Assembly (NCBI GenBank): GCA_029259775.1
Contig: JAJDEN010000011.1
Span: 1 to 41,287, forward strand
Direction: 5' to 3'
Length of the DNA: 41,287 nt
Source of the DNA: Planctomycetota bacterium
Lineage (GTDB): Bacteria > Planctomycetota > PLA2 > JAEUHO01
Part shown: in pieces, positions 32,004 through 40,799 of the stretch
Layout of the letters: each line of letters starts with the position of its first letter
How positions within the stretch are numbered: the stretch's first letter is position 1
Program-made: the position numbers and the translations under genes
The notes under the pieces: model-generated
Seen by the model: the letters and a program-made list of their open reading frames with translations, nothing else
The model's database searches: none
Told to the model about the DNA's origin: nothing

Positions 32004-32981
32004 CTACTCTGCGTCCTGCTTCCCCGGGAGGGGAGACACGAGCCTCAGCCCAATTCTGCCACCGCGCGAGTCGTGCGGGATGCCCTGGCGGCTGGCAGCG
32101 CGGCATCGGGAGACACCAACGCCGTGATGTCCACCTCGGACGGCCCGACACGGTGCGGGATCCAACGTGAAAAAGTGTCCTCCGGTCGGCGGGCCGGACG
32201 GATCGATGGAGAGGCCTGCGGGGTACTCCTCCGCGTACCAGTCCTGGCACCACTCTTCGACGTTGCCGTGCATCTCGTGAAGGCCCCAGGGATTCGGCGG
32301 AAGGCTCCCGACGGGCACGGACCAGGCTGACTCCACGGGAGACCGCACCGCCTCCGGATCTTCGAAGGGCCGGGGCCGTGATGGACGCGGCCCGCCGTAT
32401 CGACTGTTCACCAAACCCGGGGAGACCCTCTCGCCGAACGAGAACGCTGTCGTGGTCCCCGCGCGGCAGGCGTACTCCCACTGAGCCTCAGTCGGGACGT
32501 CGTACTCATGGGACGCGTCTTCGCGAGACAGCCAGAGCGCGAACTCCGACGCATCGTCCCAGCTCAACCCCTGCACGGGCTGGTCGTCCGCGTCCAGCGA
32601 GCGTCCAAAGAGCTCTCCGCTGCTGTGGTCGGGGTTGAGACGACGGTACTGGGCATTGGTGAGCTCAGTGGTCTGCATGTAGACCGCGCTGGTCAGTCGT
32701 ACGCGATGCAGCTTCTCCGTATGCGCATAGTACTTCCACTCTGACCGTGGAGCCCCCATCACGAACGTCCCCGCCGGGATCAGCACGAACCGCATGCCGA
32801 CCTTGTTCTCGAAGGCCACCCGCACACCGAGCTTCTTCGCCTCCGCGATCTGCTCGGGCGCGACCTTCGCCCACGGCGGCACCTCGACGGCGGGCTCGGG
32901 CTGGTCGCCACCGCACGCGGCGACGCCGAGCGTGGCAAGCAGGAGGACGGCGGTGGTGACGCGCTTCACGATGCCGCCCAT
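32004..32981 (-). CDS. Lipoprotein with formylglycine-generating-enzyme-like (SUMF1) domain
   Basis: A 325-aa exported protein with a clear lipoprotein signal (TTAVLLLATLGVAAC, then GGD). The FGE/SUMF1 fold begins at about residue 55: NKVGMRFVLIPAGTFVMGAP, ELTNAQYRRLNP, WDDASEFALWLS, VPTEAQWEYACRAGTTTAFS, NPWGLHEMHGNVEEWCQDWY and RAVRGG...CRAASRQG. True formylglycine-generating enzymes need a copper-binding cysteine pair in the C-terminal part; I see only scattered cysteines, so most likely this is a non-catalytic or differently acting family member, common in Planctomycetota. The start at 32981 is fixed by the signal peptide. A truncated copy of its leader lies at 28894. Confidence 0.88.
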   Translation of the reverse strand: MGGIVKRVTTAVLLLATLGVAACGGDQPEPAVEVPPWAKVAPEQIAEAKKLGVRVAFENKVGMRFVLIPAGTFVMGAPRSEWKYYAHTEKLHRVRLTSAVYMQTTELTNAQYRRLNPDHSSGELFGRSLDADDQPVQGLSWDDASEFALWLSREDASHEYDVPTEAQWEYACRAGTTTAFSFGERVSPGLVNSRYGGPRPSRPRPFEDPEAVRSPVESAWSVPVGSLPPNPWGLHEMHGNVEEWCQDWYAEEYPAGLSIDPSGPPTGGHFFTLDPAPCRAVRGGHHGVGVSRCRAASRQGIPHDSRGGRIGLRLVSPLPGKQDAE

Positions 32982-33224
32982 GTTGCCCGTCCGGCGCGGG
33001 CGGGGCAAGAGCGACGGAGGCGCGCGCGCCGGGACTCCGGCATGGAACGATGCGTCGTGGTCACCAGCCTCACGGCCCGCCCGCCAGATCCCCGTTCTGT
33101 CTAGCAGGCCGCAGCTGCGCATGGCGGGGCTCTCGCGCGTGCGCGCGCTCTTCGCTAGACTGCCGAGACCGTTCACGCGCGCTTCTACTCCCCCGGCGGC
33201 GTCGGACGTGAGAAGGGTTGCGAC

Positions 33225-33599
33225 ATGGCCGAACAGCCAGGCCAGGGCCGCAGTCCCTCCGCCGAAGCGCAAGGCACACTGTTCGACACGGACGTGTTCT
33301 TCGAGCCGGCACCGCCCGAGTCGAACCCGTTCATCCTCGCGGAGAGCGCTTGGACACAGGTCTCCGGCGGCGTGTTCATCGCCTTCGTCGGGGAGTACGT
33401 CCTGCAGGTCCACCACGGCGACGTCGGCTGGGGTGCCCGCGTCTGGAGACGAGGGCATGGGGTCTGGATAGACGACCGGAACCTGGAGAGCGTCGAGGCG
33501 GCGAAGTTCGCAGCCTTCCGCGCCACCTGGCAAGACACATGCGGCTGCGGTTCGGACATCCGTCAGGCCGCTACTAGTGGGTCGTCCTTGGAGGCGTAG
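33225..33599 (+). CDS. Hypothetical protein (124 aa)
   Basis: An ATG-started frame with protein-like composition, including GTLFDTDVFFEPAPPESNPF, then a beta-rich FIAFVGEYVLQVHHGD and a tryptophan-containing VWRRGHGVWIDD, ending in a cysteine-containing TWQDTCGCGS. No signal peptide or known motif. It is followed eight bases later by another small gene on the same strand; the two probably form an operon. The antisense frame over this stretch, which is in phase with the FGE-like gene, is less protein-like and precedes that gene's lipoprotein signal. Function unknown. Confidence 0.6.
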   Translation: MAEQPGQGRSPSAEAQGTLFDTDVFFEPAPPESNPFILAESAWTQVSGGVFIAFVGEYVLQVHHGDVGWGARVWRRGHGVWIDDRNLESVEAAKFAAFRATWQDTCGCGSDIRQAATSGSSLEA

Positions 33600-33606
33600 T
33601 AACACC

Positions 33607-33810
33607 ATGGCAAGTGAGCACTACCGCTTTGAGCGCGACGGCGACCTCCTTGTGCTGTACGCAGAGAGCAGCAAGGCCATGGTGTGGTGTCAGTTCTGTC
33701 TTCCTCCAGGGACTGCCAGGCACGGCCTCGGCTATGTGATCGACTCCGACACGGAGGCTGATGTCGTAGCCGAGCTGCGCCGTGATCTCGGTGAAGTCGA
33801 TCCCCGCTGA
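33607..33810 (+). CDS. Small hypothetical protein (67 aa)
   Basis: The ATG at 33607 gives a compact acidic protein with beta-like segments: HYRFERDGDLLVLYAESSKA, then VWCQFCLPPG with a CxxC-like pair, GLGYVIDSDTEADVVAELRR. It lies eight bases after the preceding gene. I do not recognise the family. Confidence 0.6.
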   Translation: MASEHYRFERDGDLLVLYAESSKAMVWCQFCLPPGTARHGLGYVIDSDTEADVVAELRRDLGEVDPR

Positions 33811-33899
33811 GCGGGCCGACGAGGGCAAGGCGGGAGCCGCCTGAGTTGGATCGCAAGGCCTAGAACGTCAGACACAGTGGCTGGGCCACGTGTCCTCCG

Positions 33900-34466
33900 T
33901 CAGCAGAGTGCCGACTGAATGAACGCCACGAATGGCTTGAACGACTGACACTTCTTCTCAACAAGGTCGACCTGAGACGCGCTGGCGATCCTCTTGTTGT
34001 GAATCGTGTGTAAGTACTGGGATCCCTCGGCCTTTCGGACCCTCACTCGGAGCTCCTTCTTCGGGTCGGCAAGCGTCTCGGGGTGCGCGGGAATCTTTGG
34101 TAGCAGGCGGCTGCCGAACACGGTCTTCAGTGCTGGCGAGTCGCAGAGCAGCCATGCCTCAAGCTCGCGGACGGGGATGAGCACCAGATGACCGCTGAAC
34201 TCAGACTCTGGAATGAGCGCCTCCAGTTCAGCGCGAAGCGTCGGCTCGGCCCGGTCATCCAGGTCGTGAACAACGATGAGATACTCACATCCTCTGTCCT
34301 TTAGGTTGCCCGCCCACGCTTTGCACTTTCGGCGCAGCTTGCCGCATCCGTGGCCGACGAACTTCATGAACCTGAAAGACGCTTCTGGGGCGATCTTGCA
34401 GGTGAACTCGTAAAGTGTTTCCACATCGCTGACATCCTCAGCGATCACCCCAATTTTCTTGCTCAC
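33900..34466 (-). CDS. DUF4276/TOPRIM-like protein paired with an AAA ATPase
   Basis: A 188-aa protein with a TOPRIM-like motif series: an acidic residue in IGVIAEDVSDVETLYEF at the start, a DxD in LIVVHDLDDRAEP near residue 69, and the signature RELEAWLL near residue 101. These are the marks of DUF4276/OLD-like TOPRIM proteins, which can act as metal-dependent nucleases. Translation starts at GTG directly after the TAG of the ATPase gene (TAGGTG), so the pair is coupled. ATPase-TOPRIM pairs of this kind include several anti-phage systems (OLD, Gabija, PARIS). I infer the nuclease or effector role. The two genes have clearly lower G+C than their flanks (52% in one 60-base line at 34381, against 68% at 33301). 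Confidence 0.75.
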   Translation of the reverse strand: MSKKIGVIAEDVSDVETLYEFTCKIAPEASFRFMKFVGHGCGKLRRKCKAWAGNLKDRGCEYLIVVHDLDDRAEPTLRAELEALIPESEFSGHLVLIPVRELEAWLLCDSPALKTVFGSRLLPKIPAHPETLADPKKELRVRVRKAEGSQYLHTIHNKRIASASQVDLVEKKCQSFKPFVAFIQSALC

Positions 34467-35702
34467 CTAGTCAAGCGCTCCATGCTTCCAGTACTCGCCC
34501 AACGTGCCCTCTGTCTCCAGGTAGCTGTGGAGCGCGGCCCGTTCCTTGTTGGACATCGACTTTGTCAAGCTCGAGACTCCGGTGTCTCCGTCCGCAGATC
34601 GAGTAACTGCAAAGACGCTGCGGGGTTCTACGCGATCGACTACGAAGTCTGAGTGGGTGGACACGACAATCTGTTGTGTCTCGGACTCCACCGTCATGAG
34701 GTCGAGAATGCTCGCCAGTAGTCCGTGATGCACGCACACTTCCGGCTCCTCTAGGAGCAGGAGCGTTCTGGTCTTCGTGAGCATGTAGAACAAAAGTGCG
34801 ATCGTCTTGAATGTGCCTTCCGATAGCTGGTTCGGAGAGAGAGTGTTCCTCCCTATCCGGAACTGCGGCACGACGAGAGTCCTCTCTAGGCGGCGCTCCT
34901 GGGTCTGCCCGCCAACCCGGACCGTGTAGTCAATAGAGGATGTCTTCAGTTCCTTGAACGACAGCTTATCGATGAGGTGGATTCCCTGCGGTCCGATGAC
35001 CCGCTTGAACGACTTGTAGCTCGCATCCCCCTCTCTGTGAGCGTCGTAGAGGTCGTAGAGAAAGCGCTTTGCGGTGCCCCCACGGCGCATGGGACGGGCT
35101 TCGCCGCCGGTCTCGACTTCGATTGAGACGGGGCACGCAGAAGGATTGGTGAACTGCGAGGCGGAGTAGTACGTAATGCCCTGCGTCCAATTCGCGATTT
35201 TTCGTAGTACGGGATATGCCGCCCTGGATGCGGGATCTGGGTCTCCATACAGCTCGTGCATGACCTGTTCGCCCCGGGCATTCATCGTGAGGAAGTAGCT
35301 GCCATGCTTGTGGCCTCGCGGGCCCATGCTGGCCGCAGAGTTCAGCGGCAAGTGCACCCGCTTTGCGCTGCCGGTAAAGTCCTTCACGTACCACGACTGC
35401 GACGAGCCAACTACGGCATCTTGGTTCTTCTCATCGGTGTAGAGGCCGATCTTGGCTGTGAGAATCGCCGTCTTCCCGTCGACCTTGAACCACGCCTTCA
35501 GGACACACTCTCCTGTGGCGGTGTGCTGCTCGTACCGGTACCCCGGCGCATGCTCTACGAGGCGGCGTAGAAGTACGAGGCCACTCAGCAGATTGGTCTT
35601 GCCACTCCCGTTGGGTCCGATCAGGACCGACAGGTCGGGCTGCAGGGTCATCGTGGTGTCGATGCACGAGCGATAGTTGAGTAGCTGGACCTTCTGCAGC
35701 AC
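34467..35702 (-). CDS. AAA ATPase (AAA_21/OLD/SMC-like), partner of the TOPRIM-like protein
   Basis: A 411-aa ABC/SMC-type ATPase. It opens with LQKVQLLNYRSCIDTTMTL and Walker A GPNGSGKTN; the signature-like LSPNQLSEGTFKTIALLFY, Walker B TLLLLEEPEVCVHHG and switch histidine VVSTHSDFVVD follow in the C-terminal half. The GTG at 35702 was chosen because a GGGGAGG signal lies nine bases upstream and the domain starts at once; a longer start at 35735 adds 11 residues. The domain order is that of AAA_21 proteins that sense phage or DNA structures and control a partner nuclease. With the TOPRIM-like gene next to it, a two-gene defence module is the most likely reading. Confidence 0.85.
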   Translation of the reverse strand: MLQKVQLLNYRSCIDTTMTLQPDLSVLIGPNGSGKTNLLSGLVLLRRLVEHAPGYRYEQHTATGECVLKAWFKVDGKTAILTAKIGLYTDEKNQDAVVGSSQSWYVKDFTGSAKRVHLPLNSAASMGPRGHKHGSYFLTMNARGEQVMHELYGDPDPASRAAYPVLRKIANWTQGITYYSASQFTNPSACPVSIEVETGGEARPMRRGGTAKRFLYDLYDAHREGDASYKSFKRVIGPQGIHLIDKLSFKELKTSSIDYTVRVGGQTQERRLERTLVVPQFRIGRNTLSPNQLSEGTFKTIALLFYMLTKTRTLLLLEEPEVCVHHGLLASILDLMTVESETQQIVVSTHSDFVVDRVEPRSVFAVTRSADGDTGVSSLTKSMSNKERAALHSYLETEGTLGEYWKHGALD

Positions 35703-36203
35703 GGGCAATCGCCTCCCCGCCGGGAAGCCTATCACGGGGAAGATCGGACAGGCATGACCAGCGCCCTGGCCGTCTCATAGGCACCACCTCGTCCCCTGTC
35801 GGCGAGCGTAGTGTTCCCGTGCCTCCCCATGGCGAGTAGTGGATGCGAGTATCCCCCTCACTGTGGGCCTGCGCATCCTCGACCTGCGCCACCGTGCCAT
35901 AGCTGCTCGCGGACTCTATCGGGACCTGCTCCTCCTGGGCTCCCGCGTGCGGGCCGCTTGATCATCCTGGTCACCGGTGCCATCATCCATGCTCTGTCTC
36001 CGGACATTCAGGCAAGTCACGACGAGTACTCGTCACCGACGATGTGCCGCGAACGATGCCGACGCCTCCCAGGCCTACACCCCTGGGGGCGCTCTGGACG
36101 GGACGGCCCGGCCTTAGGTGCTACGTCCCCGCACGACCGCGCGGATCGTGCTCAAGGCACACGAGCCTCCTCGAACTACTTCCCAGCGCCGCTGCTGGGG
36201 CTC
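35703..36203. other. Gap between ATPase and transposase; no gene recognised
   Basis: About 500 bases. The plus-strand frame across it is not protein-like. It must hold the promoter of the ATPase-TOPRIM pair. A perfect 14-bp palindrome, GACGAGTACTCGTC, lies at 36021-36034, and CCCAGC/GCTGGG near 36182 could end the transposase transcript. I could not identify the insertion-sequence terminal repeats. Confidence 0.4.
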
Positions 36204-37417
36204 TCACGCACACACGGCGCACTGCCGCGCTCGGTTCTCCTCCATCCGACGTGCTCGGGCTTCTGCTCGCGCCTCCGCAAGCTGATCAGGGATCTCCTCG
36301 CCCTTACCGAAGTACATCTCGTCAGGCGTCTGCCCCTTGAAGGCCGAGTGGGGCATGACGCTATTGTGCTCCTCGACGTAGAACGCAACCTGCCGCCGCA
36401 GTGTGGCCGCGGTGTCGAGCGGGTGCAGGAACAGCCAGTTCTGCTTCAACGATCGCCACCACGCCTCGATCAGCGAGTTCGAGAAGCTGATGTCCACCAT
36501 CGCCAGGAGGCGGCGCAGCAGGCCGCGCTCGACGAGGCCGTCCACGCCACGGTTCATGTTCTCGACGCCGGCGTCCACGAGCAGGTCCGGAGCCGAAGCG
36601 AGTTTCTCCGCACCAGCTTCGATCAACAGTTCCTCGGTCACGCCCGGATCGAACCTGTGGTTACGCGCCAAGCGAGGATCCGGCGGGAGAAGTTGTCAAT
36701 CGCCGCGTGCAGGAACGTCTTGGTCCCGTCGAGCAGTCGGATCACCGTGGTATCGACATGCCAGAGCGCGTCGGGCTTCTCGGCGCGGATACCTTCCCGC
36801 GGCTTGCCAGGGTGCAACCTCAGCCGCGGCCGACGCCAACCGAACTGCTTCACTAATCGGTGCCAAGTCGAAGGCGAGGCGAAGACACGACGGAGGCGCT
36901 GGGCCAGGAGTGCCAGCCTTCCGGTCGGGATGTGGCGGTAGGCGGGCGAGGTGACGAGGTCCTCAATCGTGGCGATCTCTTCCCTGGTCAGGGCGTGCGG
37001 GGAGAACGCCGGGCACGACGAAGCGTCGTCAAGTTCGCATCCCGCAGCCACCCTGCGCCACGCGCTCAGCCGCGACGGCGACAACCCGATGGCCCGGAGC
37101 ATCCGGGCGAGACTGGGGACGGCGCGGCCTCGTTGGATAGCACGTAGCAGGCGGAGCTTGTCGCGGCCATCGGGAATCCGTAGGCGCGTGAAGTCCGGGC
37201 GCAGGACGCTCAGGAGTGCCAGGGCGATGCGAAGCAGCGCCGCCAAGCGGGTCAGCCTGCGTTCGAGACGAGCGACGTACACGCGCAAGTCGTCATAGCC
37301 GAGGTCGAATCGGGGGTGCGAAATCACCTCGACCGGCTTACGCACCAGCCATCCGCGGGCCGTAGATGCGGGGACTCCGCAGCCCGTGGCGTGCGTGATG
37401 TCGCGTGTGCGCTGCAC
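36204..37417 (-). pseudogene. Frameshifted DDE (rve-type) transposase
   Basis: The transposase is in two frames. The upstream frame (37417 to 36638) carries an N-terminal helix-turn-helix-like part (ITHATGCGVPASTARGWL), then ALWHVDTTVIRLLDGTKTFL and AIDNFSRRILAWRVTTG with the first catalytic Asp. The downstream frame (36671 to 36204) resumes at FDPGVTEELLIEAGAEKL and has DLLVDAGVENMNRG with the second Asp and SNSLIEAWWRSLKQNWLF with the Glu. The switch is near 36650, where one base change in length would restore one protein. No slippery heptamer is evident, so mutation is likelier than programmed frameshifting. The frame upstream of 37417 remains open and resembles the family start, so the natural N-terminus may be truncated. 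Confidence 0.85.
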
Positions 37418-37694
37418 GAGCTCGACGAGGCGGTGATCGTAGACCTGTTGACGGCGGTGTCCTGATATGGCCGGAGGTTCGGCGCCGCTCGCCCGGGCGC
37501 AAGTCAGGGATCAGGAGTCGAGCGAGGATGGCCGCGCGTCCGGAACTCGTCGAGATCTTGCAGAATGCCGTGAGGCGGAGCACCCTTGCGTGTTTCGAGT
37601 GCAAGCTGCCAGTCGCGCGAATCGGTCTTGGTCGTTCATGCGTGTTCGTTTCCCGGACGCTCCTCGCGTCGTTCGTGATGGCCGCCTCGCCCGA

Positions 37695-39101
37695 TCAGAG
37701 CATCCGTGAGCGAAAGACGACCATGCGCTCCAACGTCATGTCCCGCATGGTGTGGCCGATGCCACCGAGTCCAAGGCCCGACTGGCTGTGCCCGCTGAAG
37801 GGCATCCAGTCTACACGGAAGGCGGTGTGGTCATTGACCATGACGGCCATGCCCTTGAGTCGCCGCGAGGCAGAGAGCGCGGTGTCGAGGTCACGCGTGA
37901 AGATCGACGCTTGGAAGAACAAGTCCGGCGCGTTCGCTCGAGAGATGGCTTCATCGAGATCCTCGTACGTGTACAGCGCCACGACGGGACCGAAGATCTC
38001 CTCCCGAGAAACGCGCGCCTCGGCCCGTGGGTCGAGCAAGACGGTGGGCAGATAGGTCGTGTCAGACAACCTGCGTCCGCCGCACAACAGCTCGGCGCCT
38101 CCAGCGAGGGCTTCGGCAACCCAGGCATCGACCCGGTCGACCTCGGATGTCCGAATGAGCGGGCCGACGTCCGTGGTCGCGTCGAGCGGATCGCCGGTCT
38201 TCAGGGCGGCGACCGCATCCACGAACGCGCGTGTGAACTGCTCAGCGACGGACGTGTGTATGTAGATCCGCTGCACGGATACACACACCTGACCGGCGTG
38301 ATAGAAGCCGCCGCGGGTGAGTAGCGGGATGCTCTCCTCGATGTCCGCCGTTGGGTCGACGATTGCAGGCGCCGCTCCGCCGTGCTCGAGCGAGCACGCG
38401 GCGCCCGGCGCAAGCTTGGAGCGCAGATACCACCCGACGCGGGCTGATCCGATGAAGGTCAGGAACGAGACACGCCGGTCGCCGACGAGCTTCTCGGTGA
38501 TGGCGTCCTCGCACAGCAGGAGTTGACACCAACCATCCGGCAAGCCTGCCTCGCCGAGCAACTCGATGATGCGCTTGCAGGACAGGGGCGTTGCGAGCGA
38601 GGGCTTGACCAGCACCGGACAGCCGACGGCGACCGCGGTGACGACCTGATGGATGATGAGATTGACCGGGTGGTTGAACGCGCTGATTGCGAGAACAACC
38701 CCGCGCGGCTCGCGGTACGTGTGGGCGAAGCGTTGGGCCGATGATGGCGTCAGGCCCATCGGGACCTCGGCCCCATGGAGGCGACTTATCTCTCCGGTCG
38801 CGACCTTGATTCCGTTGATGGCGCGTTCCACCTCGATGATGGAGTCTTGGAGCGGTTTCCCACCCTCCCGTGCAGCCTGATGGGCCAGTGCGTCGGCCTC
38901 GGCTTCAACCAGCGCGGCGAGCCGCTCGAGAATCAGGATGCGCCTCGACGCGTCCAGCCAGCCGCCGCGGTCGCGGTGTCGGCCGTACGCCTTCTCAAGC
39001 GCGGTGAAGGACGCCGGCTCATCGGTGTGGGGGAGCGTCTGGACGAGGGCCCCGTCGAAGGGACTCCTCACGTCGAAGGTCGTGTCGGATGCTGTGCTCA
39101 T
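37695..39101 (-). CDS. NAD(P)-dependent aldehyde dehydrogenase (468 aa)
   Basis: A full-length aldehyde dehydrogenase. The Rossmann part shows AISAFNHPVNLIIHQV with the oxyanion asparagine, VLVKPSLATPLSC for cofactor binding and FIGSARVGWYL; the general base glutamate is in LEHGGAAPAIV (usually LELGG) and the catalytic cysteine in HAGQVCVSVQRIYI. The C-terminal EEIFGPVVALYTY and PFSGHSQSGLG motifs are also present. It lies 36 bases after the acetolactate-synthase-like gene, and the two with the glutamate-synthase-like gene form one operon. I recall similar gene trios in other bacteria, without an established pathway. The substrate cannot be assigned; a small aldehyde produced by or feeding the TPP enzyme is plausible. 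Confidence 0.9.
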   Translation of the reverse strand: MSTASDTTFDVRSPFDGALVQTLPHTDEPASFTALEKAYGRHRDRGGWLDASRRILILERLAALVEAEADALAHQAAREGGKPLQDSIIEVERAINGIKVATGEISRLHGAEVPMGLTPSSAQRFAHTYREPRGVVLAISAFNHPVNLIIHQVVTAVAVGCPVLVKPSLATPLSCKRIIELLGEAGLPDGWCQLLLCEDAITEKLVGDRRVSFLTFIGSARVGWYLRSKLAPGAACSLEHGGAAPAIVDPTADIEESIPLLTRGGFYHAGQVCVSVQRIYIHTSVAEQFTRAFVDAVAALKTGDPLDATTDVGPLIRTSEVDRVDAWVAEALAGGAELLCGGRRLSDTTYLPTVLLDPRAEARVSREEIFGPVVALYTYEDLDEAISRANAPDLFFQASIFTRDLDTALSASRRLKGMAVMVNDHTAFRVDWMPFSGHSQSGLGLGGIGHTMRDMTLERMVVFRSRML

Positions 39102-39137
39102 GCGTACCCCAGGGCGTGGTGGCGATGGCCGCCGGAT

Positions 39138-40799
39138 CTACAGGACGCAGGTCTTCTGCTTGAGCGCCTCAAGGAACACGGCTTCATTCTCTGAGTAGTC
39201 GACGGGCACTTCGATGAGGTGGACGCCCCCCTGCGCGAAGGCGCTTTCCAACTCCGCTTCGAGTTGGCCCGTACGTTCGATCCGAACGCCTTTCGCGCCG
39301 TAGCTCACGGCGTACTGGACGAAATCCGGGTTGCCGAAGTCCAGCCCGAAGAGGGGGAAGCCCGCACTCGCCTGCTTCCACTTGATCATGCCGTAGCCAT
39401 TGTCGCGCAGCACGATCACCACGAGATCAAGCCCCAGTCGGACGGCGGTTTCCGTCTCCTGGGAGTTCATCATGAAGCCGCCGTCGCCACAGATGGCGAC
39501 GACCTTGCGGCTGGGGTGCACGCACTTGGCAGCAATGGCGGCCGGAAGCCCCGCGCCCATGGTGGCGAGTGCATTGTCGAGCAACACCGTGTTCGGTTCG
39601 TGTGCCTGGTAGTTGCGCGCAAACCAGATCTTGTACATTCCATTATCAAGGGCAATAATGCCGTTGGACGGCATGACGTTGCGTACATCAGCGACGATTC
39701 TTTGTGGTACGATTGGAAACCTTGGATCTCCAGAACCTTCAAGCATGTGCTTCGAGACTTCATTTCGGACTTCCATGAAATGAGTGAAATCATGAGAGGG
39801 TGAGGGTTTGATCTTTTCAGTCAGTTGTTTCAACGTTGATGCGATGTCGCCGATGAGTTCAAGTTGTGGAAAGTAGACATCATCGACTTCGGCCGTGTTG
39901 AAGTTGACGTGGATAACCTTCTTGCCTCCTGCTTCCATGAAAAATGGCGGCTTCTCAATAACGTCATGACCAGTATTGATAATCAGATCGGCTCGGTCGA
40001 TCGCGCAGTGCAGGTAGTCACCCTCGGATAGTGCTGCGGTTCCCATGTAGAGGGGGTGGTAGCCACCGAGGACGCCCTTTCCCATCTGGGTGTTAAAGAA
40101 GGGGATACCTGTCTTATCAACGAATGCACCGAGCGCTTCGACAATTCGTTTTCTGTTCGCACCCGCTCCTATCAGCAAAAGCGGTCGTTTTGCGTTGCCG
40201 ATCATCTCGATAGCCCGATCGACCATACCGGCATCACAGTCTGGACGCCTGGTCAGTGACCGGTCAAACAAGTGCACATCATGAGCGTCTAACTCGGCGA
40301 TGTCTTCAGGAAGCTCAAGATGAACCGGCCCTGGGCGCTCTTCTTCTGCAATGCGAAACGCTTCGCGAACCAGAGCTGGAATAGTAGAAGGATAAACGAT
40401 CTGCCGGGCGAATTTTGTAATCGGCTTCATCATTGCAACGACATCGACAATCTGGAATCTACCTTGCTTGCTCTTGGTGATCGGCTTCTGGCCGGTGATC
40501 ATCATCATGGGCATCGCACCCAACTTGGCGTAAGCCGCAGGCGTGACGAAATTAGTGGCGCCGGGGCCAAGTGTTGCCAAGCATACGCCTGTTCGTCCGG
40601 TAAGACGGCCATATGTGGCCGCCATGAATCCAGCACCTTGTTCGTGTCGTGTCAGGATGAGCTTGATGTTTGAGGTTCGAAGAGATTCTAAGAAATCCAG
40701 GTTTTCTTCCCCTGGCACTCCGAAAATATATTCGACGCCTTCGTTTTCCAGCGCCTTGATGAATAGGTCGGATGATTTGATCTGTGCTATTTGGTTCAT
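39138..40799 (-). CDS. Acetolactate-synthase-like TPP enzyme (553 aa)
   Basis: A thiamine-diphosphate enzyme of the acetolactate synthase/sulfoacetaldehyde acetyltransferase group. The N-terminal domain has GVPGEENLDFLESL and the activating glutamate in LTRHEQGAGFMAATYG; ATLGPGATNFVTPAAYAK follows. The C-terminal TPP domain has CGDGGFMMNSQE and LRDNGYGMIKWKQ, the GDG...N motif that binds Mg-TPP. Length fits catabolic or biosynthetic large subunits, and no small regulatory subunit gene is adjacent. The ATG overlaps the stop of the glutamate-synthase-like gene by one base. G+C falls abruptly from about 67% to about 45% near 39,620 as one moves towards the gene's 5' end, without breaking the frame. 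Confidence 0.88.
   Translation of the reverse strand: MNQIAQIKSSDLFIKALENEGVEYIFGVPGEENLDFLESLRTSNIKLILTRHEQGAGFMAATYGRLTGRTGVCLATLGPGATNFVTPAAYAKLGAMPMMMITGQKPITKSKQGRFQIVDVVAMMKPITKFARQIVYPSTIPALVREAFRIAEEERPGPVHLELPEDIAELDAHDVHLFDRSLTRRPDCDAGMVDRAIEMIGNAKRPLLLIGAGANRKRIVEALGAFVDKTGIPFFNTQMGKGVLGGYHPLYMGTAALSEGDYLHCAIDRADLIINTGHDVIEKPPFFMEAGGKKVIHVNFNTAEVDDVYFPQLELIGDIASTLKQLTEKIKPSPSHDFTHFMEVRNEVSKHMLEGSGDPRFPIVPQRIVADVRNVMPSNGIIALDNGMYKIWFARNYQAHEPNTVLLDNALATMGAGLPAAIAAKCVHPSRKVVAICGDGGFMMNSQETETAVRLGLDLVVIVLRDNGYGMIKWKQASAGFPLFGLDFGNPDFVQYAVSYGAKGVRIERTGQLEAELESAFAQGGVHLIEVPVDYSENEAVFLEALKQKTCVL

Noticed and set aside
32982..33609. In-frame extension of the FGE-like gene upstream to about 33,608
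   Set aside because: The lipoprotein signal peptide fixes the start at 32,981, and the extension is antisense to a more protein-like plus-strand gene.
36021..36034. Perfect 14-bp palindrome GACGAGTACTCGTC
   Set aside because: A single palindrome of this length can occur by chance in GC-rich DNA, and nothing nearby gives it a role.
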